63,499 nt of DNA from Clostridiales bacterium (GTDB lineage: Bacteria > Bacillota > Clostridia > Christensenellales > CAG-138): assembly GCA_004556165.1 (NCBI GenBank), contig SFIR01000009.1:1-63499 (forward strand), read 5' to 3'. The notes under the pieces were generated by a model that ran no database searches, was not told the DNA's origin, and worked only from the letters and a program-made list of their open reading frames with translations. This document shows, piece by piece, positions 57,576 through 63,499 of the stretch; within the stretch, counting starts at the first letter, position 1, and each line of letters starts with the position of its first letter. A program made the position numbers and the translations under genes.

Positions 57576-58601
57576 TCAGTCGAACGGCAAATCGGCGTTC
57601 GGATCACAAAGGTAATCGAGATCGTCCGATTCGCTCTCATTCAGGCTGGCTTCTTCCTCATCTACAACGTTCTTAGGCTTCTTTCGACGGCTGCGGCAGT
57701 TTTCTTTACTGCCATAACGCCATGCGGCGTTGCCATCGAGATGTTCATAGAGATGCTTGCGACAGGATTTGAACTCTTCACCAATGAAGCCAATCCGATT
57801 GAGATAGACTCGCATGGCAAATTTCTCGTTCTCCTCCTGCACCTTGCGGTAGCTGGCGCTCTTCTGCGTCAGTGCCTGATGGTTCATCGCCAGGGCGAAC
57901 ACGATATATGCGCGGATCTTTCCGGCATGAAGCTCGCTGTTAAAACCGCGAAGCTCAATCGTGTGGTTGCCGTGGAAGAAACAATGGAGATTGAGAAAGT
58001 GGTAACGGCTGTCATGGTAGTGACCGTTGCGGTTACCGCCATATCCGGAGTACCAGATTTCCTCAAGCTGAGAAAAGGTTCTCGGCTTTTTCTCGTTCAT
58101 ACGCTTCACCAGATAGGCGTCCATCTTTTTGCAGTAACCCATGCGCTCCGGCTCGATTTGAAGTGCTTTGTAGAACAGATTATTTCGGCTGGCGATGAGG
58201 TTAATGAAATTGCGGATGCTTCTCGGTGTGTGCGCTGCTCCATCGAGGTGGATATGGATGCCACAGGAGTTGTTCGTCATGCCTCCCGCTTTACGCAGTC
58301 GGCGCACGATATCCTGAAGTGTTCCAATATCCTCCCGGTAGATAAGGATGGGGCTGACCAGCTCGCAGGAGTATTCACTTCCTGCGGAGGTACTGCTCCG
58401 CCCAACCCGGCGACGGCAATGTAGACTGCCGTCATACATGAGCTTCCAGTTTCGTCCGTCCGGTGCCGTTACGGTGTAGGTATCGTAATAGTCGTAGGAA
58501 CGCGAGATGCTTCCTTCGAGATATTTCGACACAACATCTGCAGCCTCGGAACGGCTGATCCCAGTAAACTCAATCTCAATTCCGAACTTACTGGATAACA
58601 T
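57576..58601 (-). CDS. amidoligase-family protein (glutamine-synthetase-like fold)
   Basis: 341 aa. Putative COOH-NH2 ligase: FGIEIEFTGISR (metal-binding ExE) at the N-terminus, DGSL and ELVSPIL in the middle, CGIHIHLDG, ASRNNLFY, RYHFLNLHCFFHGNHTIELRGFNSELHAGKI: the standard amidoligase motifs. Expected to join a carboxylate and an amine with ATP. A C-terminal module (about 275-315; FAMRVYLNRIGFIGEEFKSCRKHLYEHLDGNAAWRYG) is shared with the protein at 55500-56237, followed by a basic and then acidic tail. ATG 58601 after AAGGAGG, which lies in a hairpin. Substrate unknown. Confidence 0.9.
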   Translation of the reverse strand: MLSSKFGIEIEFTGISRSEAADVVSKYLEGSISRSYDYYDTYTVTAPDGRNWKLMYDGSLHCRRRVGRSSTSAGSEYSCELVSPILIYREDIGTLQDIVRRLRKAGGMTNNSCGIHIHLDGAAHTPRSIRNFINLIASRNNLFYKALQIEPERMGYCKKMDAYLVKRMNEKKPRTFSQLEEIWYSGYGGNRNGHYHDSRYHFLNLHCFFHGNHTIELRGFNSELHAGKIRAYIVFALAMNHQALTQKSASYRKVQEENEKFAMRVYLNRIGFIGEEFKSCRKHLYEHLDGNAAWRYGSKENCRSRRKKPKNVVDEEEASLNESESDDLDYLCDPNADLPFD

Positions 58602-58608
58602 TCTGTCT

Positions 58609-58653
58609 GCCTCCTTCGAATGTTTGTGAGTACACTTTGGTTCGAAAGGAGGC
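58609..58653 (-). promoter_or_regulatory. hairpin that can mask the amidoligase ribosome-binding site
   Basis: In the minus-strand mRNA GCCTCCTTTCGAA (58653-58641) can pair with TTCGAAGGAGGC (58620-58609), a 12-bp stem with one bulged base and a 20-nt loop. The second arm contains the AAGGAGG site of the amidoligase start codon at 58601. Confidence 0.7.
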
Positions 58654-58941
58654 TCTGCGGTACACGCAGAGATCTTTCTGCGTGTACCCAGACCTAAGTT
58701 ATGGGGGGTGTTAAGGTGCTTCCGGAGAAGACATGCTCCGGACTTCATGGTTTGGACAAGGCTAGTGAGCCGAGTCCTCGAGGTGGAAAACCTTTAATGA
58801 GACCTCCTTCCGGTCAGATTTTCGCATTCCTCTTTAATGTTCAACCGCCTAATTCGCGATAACTGTGTACCAGATTCTCGCAAGGAGCCAACCAGGGGCG
58901 GTACTTCGTATTTGATTGGCTCCAGAACGAGAGTCTGATGA
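58654..58941 (-). promoter_or_regulatory. structured leader upstream of the amidoligase gene
   Basis: No gene. Three further inverted repeats: a perfect 12-bp stem GGTACACGCAGA / TCTGCGTGTACC (58659-58670, 58677-58688), CCGGAG / CTCCGG (58722-58727, 58736-58741) and GGAGCCAA / TTGGCTCC (58884-58891, 58916-58923). Together with the site-masking hairpin this looks like a cis-regulatory RNA; no known class is recognised. Confidence 0.55.
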
Positions 58942-59109
58942 TTATTCTTTTGTTTTGGGAGTGTTGTTCTCCTTATCTCTGCTCATGTTTTTTGCGATCT
59001 CGATCAGCGCACGGCAGAGCTTTTCAATATCTATCTCTTCGCGGAATTCAGGAACAACGCGAACATTATCCGAGCGCATTTTCCTGCCGCGGGTACTTTT
59101 TTTGCTCAC
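58942..59109 (-). CDS. 55-aa basic element protein
   Basis: GTG 59109 with AAGGAAGGAGG upstream; begins MSKKSTRGRKMRSDNVRVVP, then EFREEIDIEKLCRALIEIAKNM and a polar tail. The basic N-terminus and following helix suggest a nucleic-acid or protein-binding role. Small proteins with this RGRK...NVRVVP start are, from memory, common in Clostridial conjugative elements. Function unknown. Confidence 0.7.
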   Translation of the reverse strand: MSKKSTRGRKMRSDNVRVVPEFREEIDIEKLCRALIEIAKNMSRDKENNTPKTKE

Positions 59110-59148
59110 GTTGTCCTCCTTCCTTAAGAGCGTTAGTGTTGGTAATGC

Positions 59149-59183
59149 GGCTCAAAGGTCTGGGACATGTAAGCCGGGCTATG
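59149..59183 (+). repeat. spacer repeat, copy a
   Basis: GGCTCAAAGGTCTGGGACAT... to ...GCCGGGCTATG. An inverted copy is at 59786-59820 (about 30 of 35 positions equal), and the two flank the 82-aa and 87-aa gene pair. Confidence 0.7.
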
Positions 59184-59212
59184 TTTCCTGATCCTGTCAA
59201 TGCAGTTCGATG

Positions 59213-59461
59213 TCAGGCGTTTTGAGTTTTATTAGCCTGTTTATCTTTCAGGCCATTGATGGCTTCACAAAAGGCATGAAGTTCCATGGCAAATTCTTCG
59301 ATGGGCTCCGCCATGCTTTCAGCATCGGCCCCGTGCTTGATGGCTGCGTCTATGACACGACGGGCGCGTTCAAAATCTTCATCCAGAAGCCTGAGCACCA
59401 TATCGAAAGACTCATAGATTTCGGTGAGCTCAATCACGTTCCAGTCGATGTTATCTGTCAT
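59213..59461 (-). CDS. 82-aa helical element protein (paralogue of the next)
   Basis: Begins MTDNIDWNVIELTEIYESFD; core MVLRLLDEDFERARRVIDAAIKHGADAESMAEPIEEFAMELHAFCEAI. ATG 59461 with AGGAGG upstream, overlapping the 87-aa gene by 11 bp. Same pattern of L-R-L-L ... R-x-I-D-x-A-x-K-H ... I-x3-A-x-E-L as its neighbour. Function unknown. Confidence 0.7.
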   Translation of the reverse strand: MTDNIDWNVIELTEIYESFDMVLRLLDEDFERARRVIDAAIKHGADAESMAEPIEEFAMELHAFCEAINGLKDKQANKTQNA

Positions 59462-59714
59462 GATCGTCCTCCTGTTCCTCCATCTCGCTGAGTACCTCTT
59501 CAAAAGTTTTCGGTGTTCCGATTACCTCGTACAGCAGCTCGACGGCAAGCGGACGAATCTCCCGGCGAATCTCCAGTTCCTGTTCCGGCACATGCTTCTT
59601 TGCGAAGTCGATCAACCGTCCGATTCCCCAGATATCCGTTTTAAGAAGTCGTATCGCGAGTCTTACGTCGCTGTCGAATTCTTCGAGAGAGATCTTCTCA
59701 TTTTGTTTGGTCAT
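59451..59714 (-). CDS. 87-aa helical element protein (paralogue of the previous)
   Basis: Begins MTKQNEKISLEEFDSDVRLA; core IRLLKTDIWGIGRLIDFAKKHVPEQELEIRREIRPLAVELLYEVIG and an acidic tail. ATG 59714 with GAAAGGA upstream. Aligns along its core with the 82-aa protein, indicating an old tandem duplication. Function unknown. Confidence 0.7.
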   Translation of the reverse strand: MTKQNEKISLEEFDSDVRLAIRLLKTDIWGIGRLIDFAKKHVPEQELEIRREIRPLAVELLYEVIGTPKTFEEVLSEMEEQEDDHDR

Positions 59715-59785
59715 ATAAATCCTTTCAGATTAGAGTTAATAAAGTTCAAGGTACAGACGCGTCCTGCATCTCCAGTCTCCTGAAG

Positions 59786-59820
59786 CATATCCGGCTTACA
59801 TGTACCAAACCTTTGAGCCA
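59786..59820 (-). repeat. spacer repeat, copy b (inverted)
   Basis: Minus strand TGGCTCAAAGGTTTGGTACA... to ...GCCGGATATG; matches copy a (59149-59183). Confidence 0.7.
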
Positions 59821-59858
59821 GTGGGGTTAGGCTCTCCGGCCTGATGCATGCCGGACAA

Positions 59859-60083
59859 TTATGGCCGTTCAGCAACAGCGGTGCTGCCGGAAATGCTGCG
59901 GCGAAGCTGCTGGAGCTCTGAGATGTACAGATCAATCTGTTTGATCAGAAGATCGTCGCAGGAGCCGCCGAAGCGACTGGCGTAGAATCTCAAATCCTCC
60001 ATCTTGCTGACGGCCTCGTCGAAGAAGATTTTGTTCTTCTCCAGAGTCTGCTTGGCCATGTTTTTCAGGTCATTATTGGCCAT
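59859..60083 (-). CDS. 74-aa coiled-coil-like element protein
   Basis: Begins MANNDLKNMAKQTLEKNKIF, with FDEAVSKMEDLRFYASRFGGSCDDLLIKQIDLYISELQQLRRSI. Two long helices with heptad-like spacing. ATG 60083 after AAAGGAGGAA. Function unknown. Confidence 0.68.
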   Translation of the reverse strand: MANNDLKNMAKQTLEKNKIFFDEAVSKMEDLRFYASRFGGSCDDLLIKQIDLYISELQQLRRSISGSTAVAERP

Positions 60084-60100
60084 AGGATGTTCCTCCTTTC

Positions 60101-60222
60101 AGGCTCCCGACTTGCACCAGTCAGACCTCTGAACAAACAAGGAGTGTGATTTGTTAGGGTCAAGTGTTGTTGTTTTATGGCTTCTTTTGTCCAAAGGCCT
60201 GACTGGTACAAGCCGGGATACC
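60101..60222. repeat. long inverted repeat in the spacer before the 74-aa gene
   Basis: Arm 60101-60131 (minus: CAGAGGTCTGACTGGTGCAA...) and arm 60192-60222 (plus: CAAAGGCCTGACTGGTACAA...) match at about 25 of 30 positions, separated by 60 bp. The transcript would fold into a long imperfect stem. The arm sequence is related to repeat copies a and b. Confidence 0.7.
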
Positions 60223-60224
60223 TA

Positions 60225-61187
60225 TTAATGCATTTTCTTCTGATCCGCACCATTCTTGATTAAGGAATCGAACTCATCTGCCGTGATAATGACGAACAGC
60301 TTTGGCTGTTTCTTGAAGGTGTTATCTAGGGCGTCGATCAGTTTCTGCTTGCGGTCGATGCTCGGCACCACCCAGATGGTGACCGGAAACACCTCATGCT
60401 CGCGCTGTTCAATACCGGTGCGGAGATATTGATGATAGCGTTTGCACTTGTCTATCACGACGGGGAGCGCTTCGGTGTTCAGATCGATTTCGATGAACCA
60501 TCTGTCCTCATAACCACCGTTGTATGTTACGGCGAAAAGGTCTGGTTTGAGCTGCAGACTGTGTCCGTTATGCGTGTATGTACGCCAGCTTTCCGGCTCC
60601 CATTCCACGCTGGCTAACACAATCTTTTTATGTATGCGGCTGAGCTCAACCAGCTGAACGTAACATTCGGCGATGGCAAGCGTGTGCCTTAAGTGGACAT
60701 ATGAGGGTTCGAGATAACGATGGCTGCGGCGAGACTGCTCAGTGTGATCCCTGATGTTCAAAAGCCGCTGGCCGGATTCCGTCAGACACCAGACCAGCGA
60801 TCCTGATCCGGCTCGAAGTCCTCCGATACGACGTTTGAAAGTCTTGACCAGTCCATAACGTTCCAGCTTCCGCATAGCCCGAACCGCCGCCCGCATTGCT
60901 GCGGTATCCGATGAAGCATCTGTGAAATGTAGCCGCTTAACCTGTCCGGTCAGAAGGTACTTAGCGGACTTGAGCGAGATCAGGATTTCGAAATCCCGTT
61001 CGCCGAGTTGGTCAATAAGCTCGAGAAGCTGGAGCCTGCCGTGGCGAGAGGTACCAGCCTCGGGGGTGGGGAGAGATTCCGCAGATAAGCGGTAATCGTC
61101 TTTTCCGTTAAAGCTCATGTTTGCCGGAAAGCGGCGGCTTTCAGGGGTTGCTTCAGCAATGCGGTCAGTCGGGCGACCGGTCTTCAT
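60225..61187 (-). CDS. replication-relaxation family protein
   Basis: 320 aa. N-terminal about 45 residues disordered, then a winged-helix-like region (ELIDQLGERDFEILISLKSAKYLLTGQVKRLHF...ERYGLVKTF) and a nuclease-like alpha/beta part (LKPDLFAVTYNGGYEDRWFIEIDLNTEALPVVIDKCKRYHQYL) typical of the Rep-relaxation family in Firmicute plasmids and conjugative elements. Probably acts in element replication or DNA processing at transfer. ATG 61187 overlaps the coupling ATPase stop by 4 bp, with GGAGG upstream. Confidence 0.85.
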   Translation of the reverse strand: MKTGRPTDRIAEATPESRRFPANMSFNGKDDYRLSAESLPTPEAGTSRHGRLQLLELIDQLGERDFEILISLKSAKYLLTGQVKRLHFTDASSDTAAMRAAVRAMRKLERYGLVKTFKRRIGGLRAGSGSLVWCLTESGQRLLNIRDHTEQSRRSHRYLEPSYVHLRHTLAIAECYVQLVELSRIHKKIVLASVEWEPESWRTYTHNGHSLQLKPDLFAVTYNGGYEDRWFIEIDLNTEALPVVIDKCKRYHQYLRTGIEQREHEVFPVTIWVVPSIDRKQKLIDALDNTFKKQPKLFVIITADEFDSLIKNGADQKKMH

Positions 61188-63340
61188 CGTTTCCTCCGAC
61201 CAATAGCGGAATCGTCGAAGTCGGGCGGGGTCTTCTCGTCGGTGGTTCTGATCAGTTTAAGGAAATCCGCATCCACACTTTCGGCGGGTACGCCATAGGT
61301 GGCCTGACAGATGGCTCTGAGTTCTGCCGGTTCCCGGATTGCTCTGATCGGAGGTAAGGTAGCACCTCTGATCCATCCGGTAGCCTTGCCATCGCTCATG
61401 AAATTGGCATAAATCTCATAGCGAGGCAGGGTCATAAAGTCCAGTGCAGAAAGATCCGGAGCCATCGGAGCCATTTCTTTTGCATCTACGGCGTTCAGGC
61501 CAAAGATGATTTTGTTGCGGGCGTTGGCATCGATTCCGGCGCGAATCTCGGGTGGCAACTGAGCGCGATACTGGTGTGCCATTGTAATACCGACGCCGAG
61601 TCCTCTGGCCTGTGCGAGTGCGTCAGAGAGATCGGTCGGGAGGCTCAGGTAGTCCTGAAGCTCGTCAATATACATGGAGATGACGTGGCGTCTTTCCGGC
61701 GCGATATTGGCGCGAGATAACGCGAGTGTCCAGGTCAGCCCGACTATGAGTGAACCGAGAAGCCGGGCGGATTCCGAGCCAACTGTGCCTTTGTTGAGCG
61801 GCACCAGAACGATGCGGCGCTTATGGAACAAATCGGTAAGCTGGAATTTTGGATTGCCCTGCCCCAGGATGGAGCGCAGTCCCGGACGGTACAGGAACTG
61901 CCTCATCTTGTTGAGAACTGGCGCGATTTCCTGTTTGCGTTCGGAATCCTTCATAGAGTCATAGTTCTTCCAGAAGGGCTTTAAAACAATCTCGTCCTTT
62001 AGCTGACTGGTTATCTTATGGCGGAAGTTATCGTCAGTAAGGAGAGCCGGAAGCCAGAGCAGTGACGCTCCATCGGTTTGCCTCAGCGTAAGTAAGGCAG
62101 CACTCAAAACATCCTGACTGCGGATACCCCAGTTCTCAGCAAAGATCTCCTTGAACACGGCGAGGATAGCATCGGCGATTAATGTATCGTCGCCAGGGAG
62201 ACTGAGCGGATTGAATCCGGTCGGGCAGGCTTCGGACGGGTCAATTACTACGACATCATTAATCCGTCCTTCTGGAATGCGTTCGAGGATGCTGGTAACC
62301 AGATCGGCCTTTGGATCGATGACAATTACACTGCGACCAGCGTAAATGTCTGAGAGAATCAGGTGCTCCATGGCAGTGGATTTGCCTGATCCGGTCGGGC
62401 CGAGCAGGACGGTATGTTCGAGAGAATCCTGCGGTGAGATGCTGAGCTTCTTGCCGCCCAGTACTCCGCTGCTCATGGCAAATGTGCGATCATATATCTG
62501 ATTAGTTGGTTCCCGATACCACTTCGGCGGAAGTGTATGTTTCGGATGGAGTCCGTCTGTTCCAGGCAGTTCCTCTTCTCCAAACGGCAGGAGAGTGAAT
62601 GCCGTAAGCTCTTTGATAGAGAGCCGGAGTGGAAAATGCCATGGGACTTTGACGTTATTAAGGTTCTCAGGCTTGTCCGGGGTGAGTTTTACCCGGACGC
62701 CTGCGGATTCTAAGGTACGAAATGCGCTGAGCATACTGTTGATTCTGCCAGCCTGTCCGCCACCGGAAACACCGAGGCGGATACAGGCTTCGAAGCAATG
62801 CTGTTCGTTCTTCTCCTTGATGGATTTACGAGTTTCCTGCGGAGCATCTTCTACGCCATAAAGGATGGTGCTGAGCCATGACGCATTTGGGTCGGGCAAC
62901 TTCTTCGGGGTGGGTTTTGGCATGAATGATGCGCCAAGTATAATCTGAACGACAGATTCCTCTTCGCCGCGCACGGCTGCGAGTGCGGCAAGACCTGCGC
63001 GGATGGTGGCGGAAGTAACATCGGTGTTCAGGGACAGACCGGGGTGGGATACGGTCAGCTGTCTGGCGGTGTTTACCGGTACGAAGACATGATCTCCGAC
63101 AGGATAGATTCTTATATTCCCATGAACTTTGATTGTATTTACGATTTTGCTAATATATCTACTGTCGGCACCGATATAGTGCTGGACGTGACCCCCGTGG
63201 CTGCGGGATGTCCAAATCACAGGGCCACGGGGAGTCAGAACTGCAAGGTGAGCGAGGAGCTCGTGAACTTGCTCCTGCTCGAAGGGACGCTGCCAAACAA
63301 CTTCCCTCCATTCAAGGTTTTCAAATGATCGTTTAGCCAT
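61184..63340 (-). CDS. type IV secretion/conjugation coupling ATPase (VirD4/TraG-like)
   Basis: 718 aa. Walker A LLGPTGSGKST near residue 317, VIDPKADLV after it, Walker B with MYIDELQDYLSLP near 558, and QARGLGVGITMAHQYRAQLP near 590, the motif order of VirD4/TraG and HerA-like DNA pumps. The N-terminal 300 residues have no membrane helix; a short membrane protein encoded just upstream may provide the anchor. Couples the relaxosome DNA to the mating channel. ATG 63340 follows GGAGGG. Confidence 0.9.
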   Translation of the reverse strand: MAKRSFENLEWREVVWQRPFEQEQVHELLAHLAVLTPRGPVIWTSRSHGGHVQHYIGADSRYISKIVNTIKVHGNIRIYPVGDHVFVPVNTARQLTVSHPGLSLNTDVTSATIRAGLAALAAVRGEEESVVQIILGASFMPKPTPKKLPDPNASWLSTILYGVEDAPQETRKSIKEKNEQHCFEACIRLGVSGGGQAGRINSMLSAFRTLESAGVRVKLTPDKPENLNNVKVPWHFPLRLSIKELTAFTLLPFGEEELPGTDGLHPKHTLPPKWYREPTNQIYDRTFAMSSGVLGGKKLSISPQDSLEHTVLLGPTGSGKSTAMEHLILSDIYAGRSVIVIDPKADLVTSILERIPEGRINDVVVIDPSEACPTGFNPLSLPGDDTLIADAILAVFKEIFAENWGIRSQDVLSAALLTLRQTDGASLLWLPALLTDDNFRHKITSQLKDEIVLKPFWKNYDSMKDSERKQEIAPVLNKMRQFLYRPGLRSILGQGNPKFQLTDLFHKRRIVLVPLNKGTVGSESARLLGSLIVGLTWTLALSRANIAPERRHVISMYIDELQDYLSLPTDLSDALAQARGLGVGITMAHQYRAQLPPEIRAGIDANARNKIIFGLNAVDAKEMAPMAPDLSALDFMTLPRYEIYANFMSDGKATGWIRGATLPPIRAIREPAELRAICQATYGVPAESVDADFLKLIRTTDEKTPPDFDDSAIGRRKR

Positions 63341-63355
63341 GTGAGCCCTCCTTTT

Positions 63356-63499
63356 TCACCAGTTGGAATCGTGCTTGCGCTTCCAGATTCTGTAGGCAAC
63401 GATCCCTACTATAATTAGCGTAGCAACAATTATTAAAACCGGTAATGCTTGCACAAAGTAGCAGGCGGCGAGACGAATAAGGTACGCTGAAACCACGAT
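63356..63499 (-). CDS. small membrane protein, 5' part outside the window
   Basis: Last 47 residues of an open frame that runs off the window edge: one transmembrane helix (FVQALPVLIIVATLIIVGIVAY) followed by a short basic tail (RIWKRKHDSNW). It ends 15 bp before the coupling ATPase start, so it may be its membrane partner. Confidence 0.6.
   Translation of the reverse strand: MVVSAYLIRLAACYFVQALPVLIIVATLIIVGIVAYRIWKRKHDSNW

Larger units (their letters stand above)
52146..63499. mobile_element. integrative (probably conjugative) element, left part
   Basis: From the 3' end of tRNA-Ala to the window end all genes are on the minus strand and of mobile-element character: large serine recombinase at the tRNA boundary, VirD4/TraG-like coupling ATPase, replication-relaxation protein, DUF4314, DUF5049, amidoligase, and many small accessory proteins with strong ribosome sites. 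The right end, relaxase, VirB4-type ATPase and the second att copy lie outside the window. The contrast with the housekeeping genes before 52070 is sharp. Confidence 0.85.

Noticed and set aside
57741..58424. 227-codon plus-strand frame in the mobile element
   Set aside because: Opposite the amidoligase gene, which has motifs and a ribosome site; no ribosome site here.
59149..60222. CRISPR array
   Set aside because: The repeats are few, imperfect, inverted and unevenly spaced, with genes between them; no cas genes.

Overview
The window comes from a Firmicute of the class Clostridia, most likely an anaerobic, spore-forming gut organism. Evidence: low-GC-type promoters (TTGACA-17-TATAAT), strong GGAGG ribosome-binding sites, sporulation genes (ytxC, bofA/yaaL, a dacF-type gene beside deoB), a PerR plus reverse-rubrerythrin oxygen defence, a phosphofructokinase with PPi-type active-site residues, and citrate lyase accessory genes. 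The species cannot be named from this sequence.

Layout. 1-533: a cluster of small hairpins and tRNA-Arg. 534-10163 (+): deoB, a catalytically degenerate DacF-type protein, an M50 metalloprotease, scpA-scpB, Asp23 protein, fakA, recG and an OGG1-type glycosylase. 10171-19758: ytxC, a T-box-controlled thrS, then on the minus strand an AGCS symporter, hflX (with an N-terminal JAMM-like domain), tmk and pfk, and an M29 aminopeptidase. 19797-28370: a large unknown membrane-anchored protein, a deletion-remnant ABC transporter gene, tRNA-Tyr, the operon yicC-gmk-rpoZ-priA-GNAT, then perR and reverse rubrerythrin. 28816-37060: 5'-nucleotidase, phosphopantetheinyl transferase, a transglutaminase-like lipoprotein, two tRNA-Ser genes, and a minus-strand operon ahcY-yaaL-bofA-punA-mtaD that joins SAH/MTA/nucleoside salvage to two sporulation-type genes. 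37273-44892: a zinc-ribbon membrane protein with a small partner, DUF378 protein, an LRR-like lipoprotein, tRNA-Glu, tRNA-Ser, serC-serA and a solitary carbamate kinase. 44957-51898: murI and a citrate lyase accessory operon (citD-citC-[TPR/RCC1 protein]-citXG) without citE/citF, then mgtE preceded by a small ORF.

52070-63499 (window end): the left part of an integrative, probably conjugative, element. It abuts tRNA-Ala(CGC); a large serine recombinase sits at the boundary and its reading frame continues antisense through the tRNA. All element genes are on the minus strand: a VirD4/TraG-like coupling ATPase, a replication-relaxation protein, many small accessory proteins, an amidoligase plus gamma-glutamylcyclotransferase pair, a protein sharing its C-terminal module with the amidoligase, an HExxH metallopeptidase with an apparent frame break, and two DUF4314 copies each followed by the same terminator hairpin. 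The element carries several internal duplications and unusually structured spacers, including a hairpin that appears to mask the ribosome-binding site of the amidoligase gene. This is the most promising place for an undescribed system.
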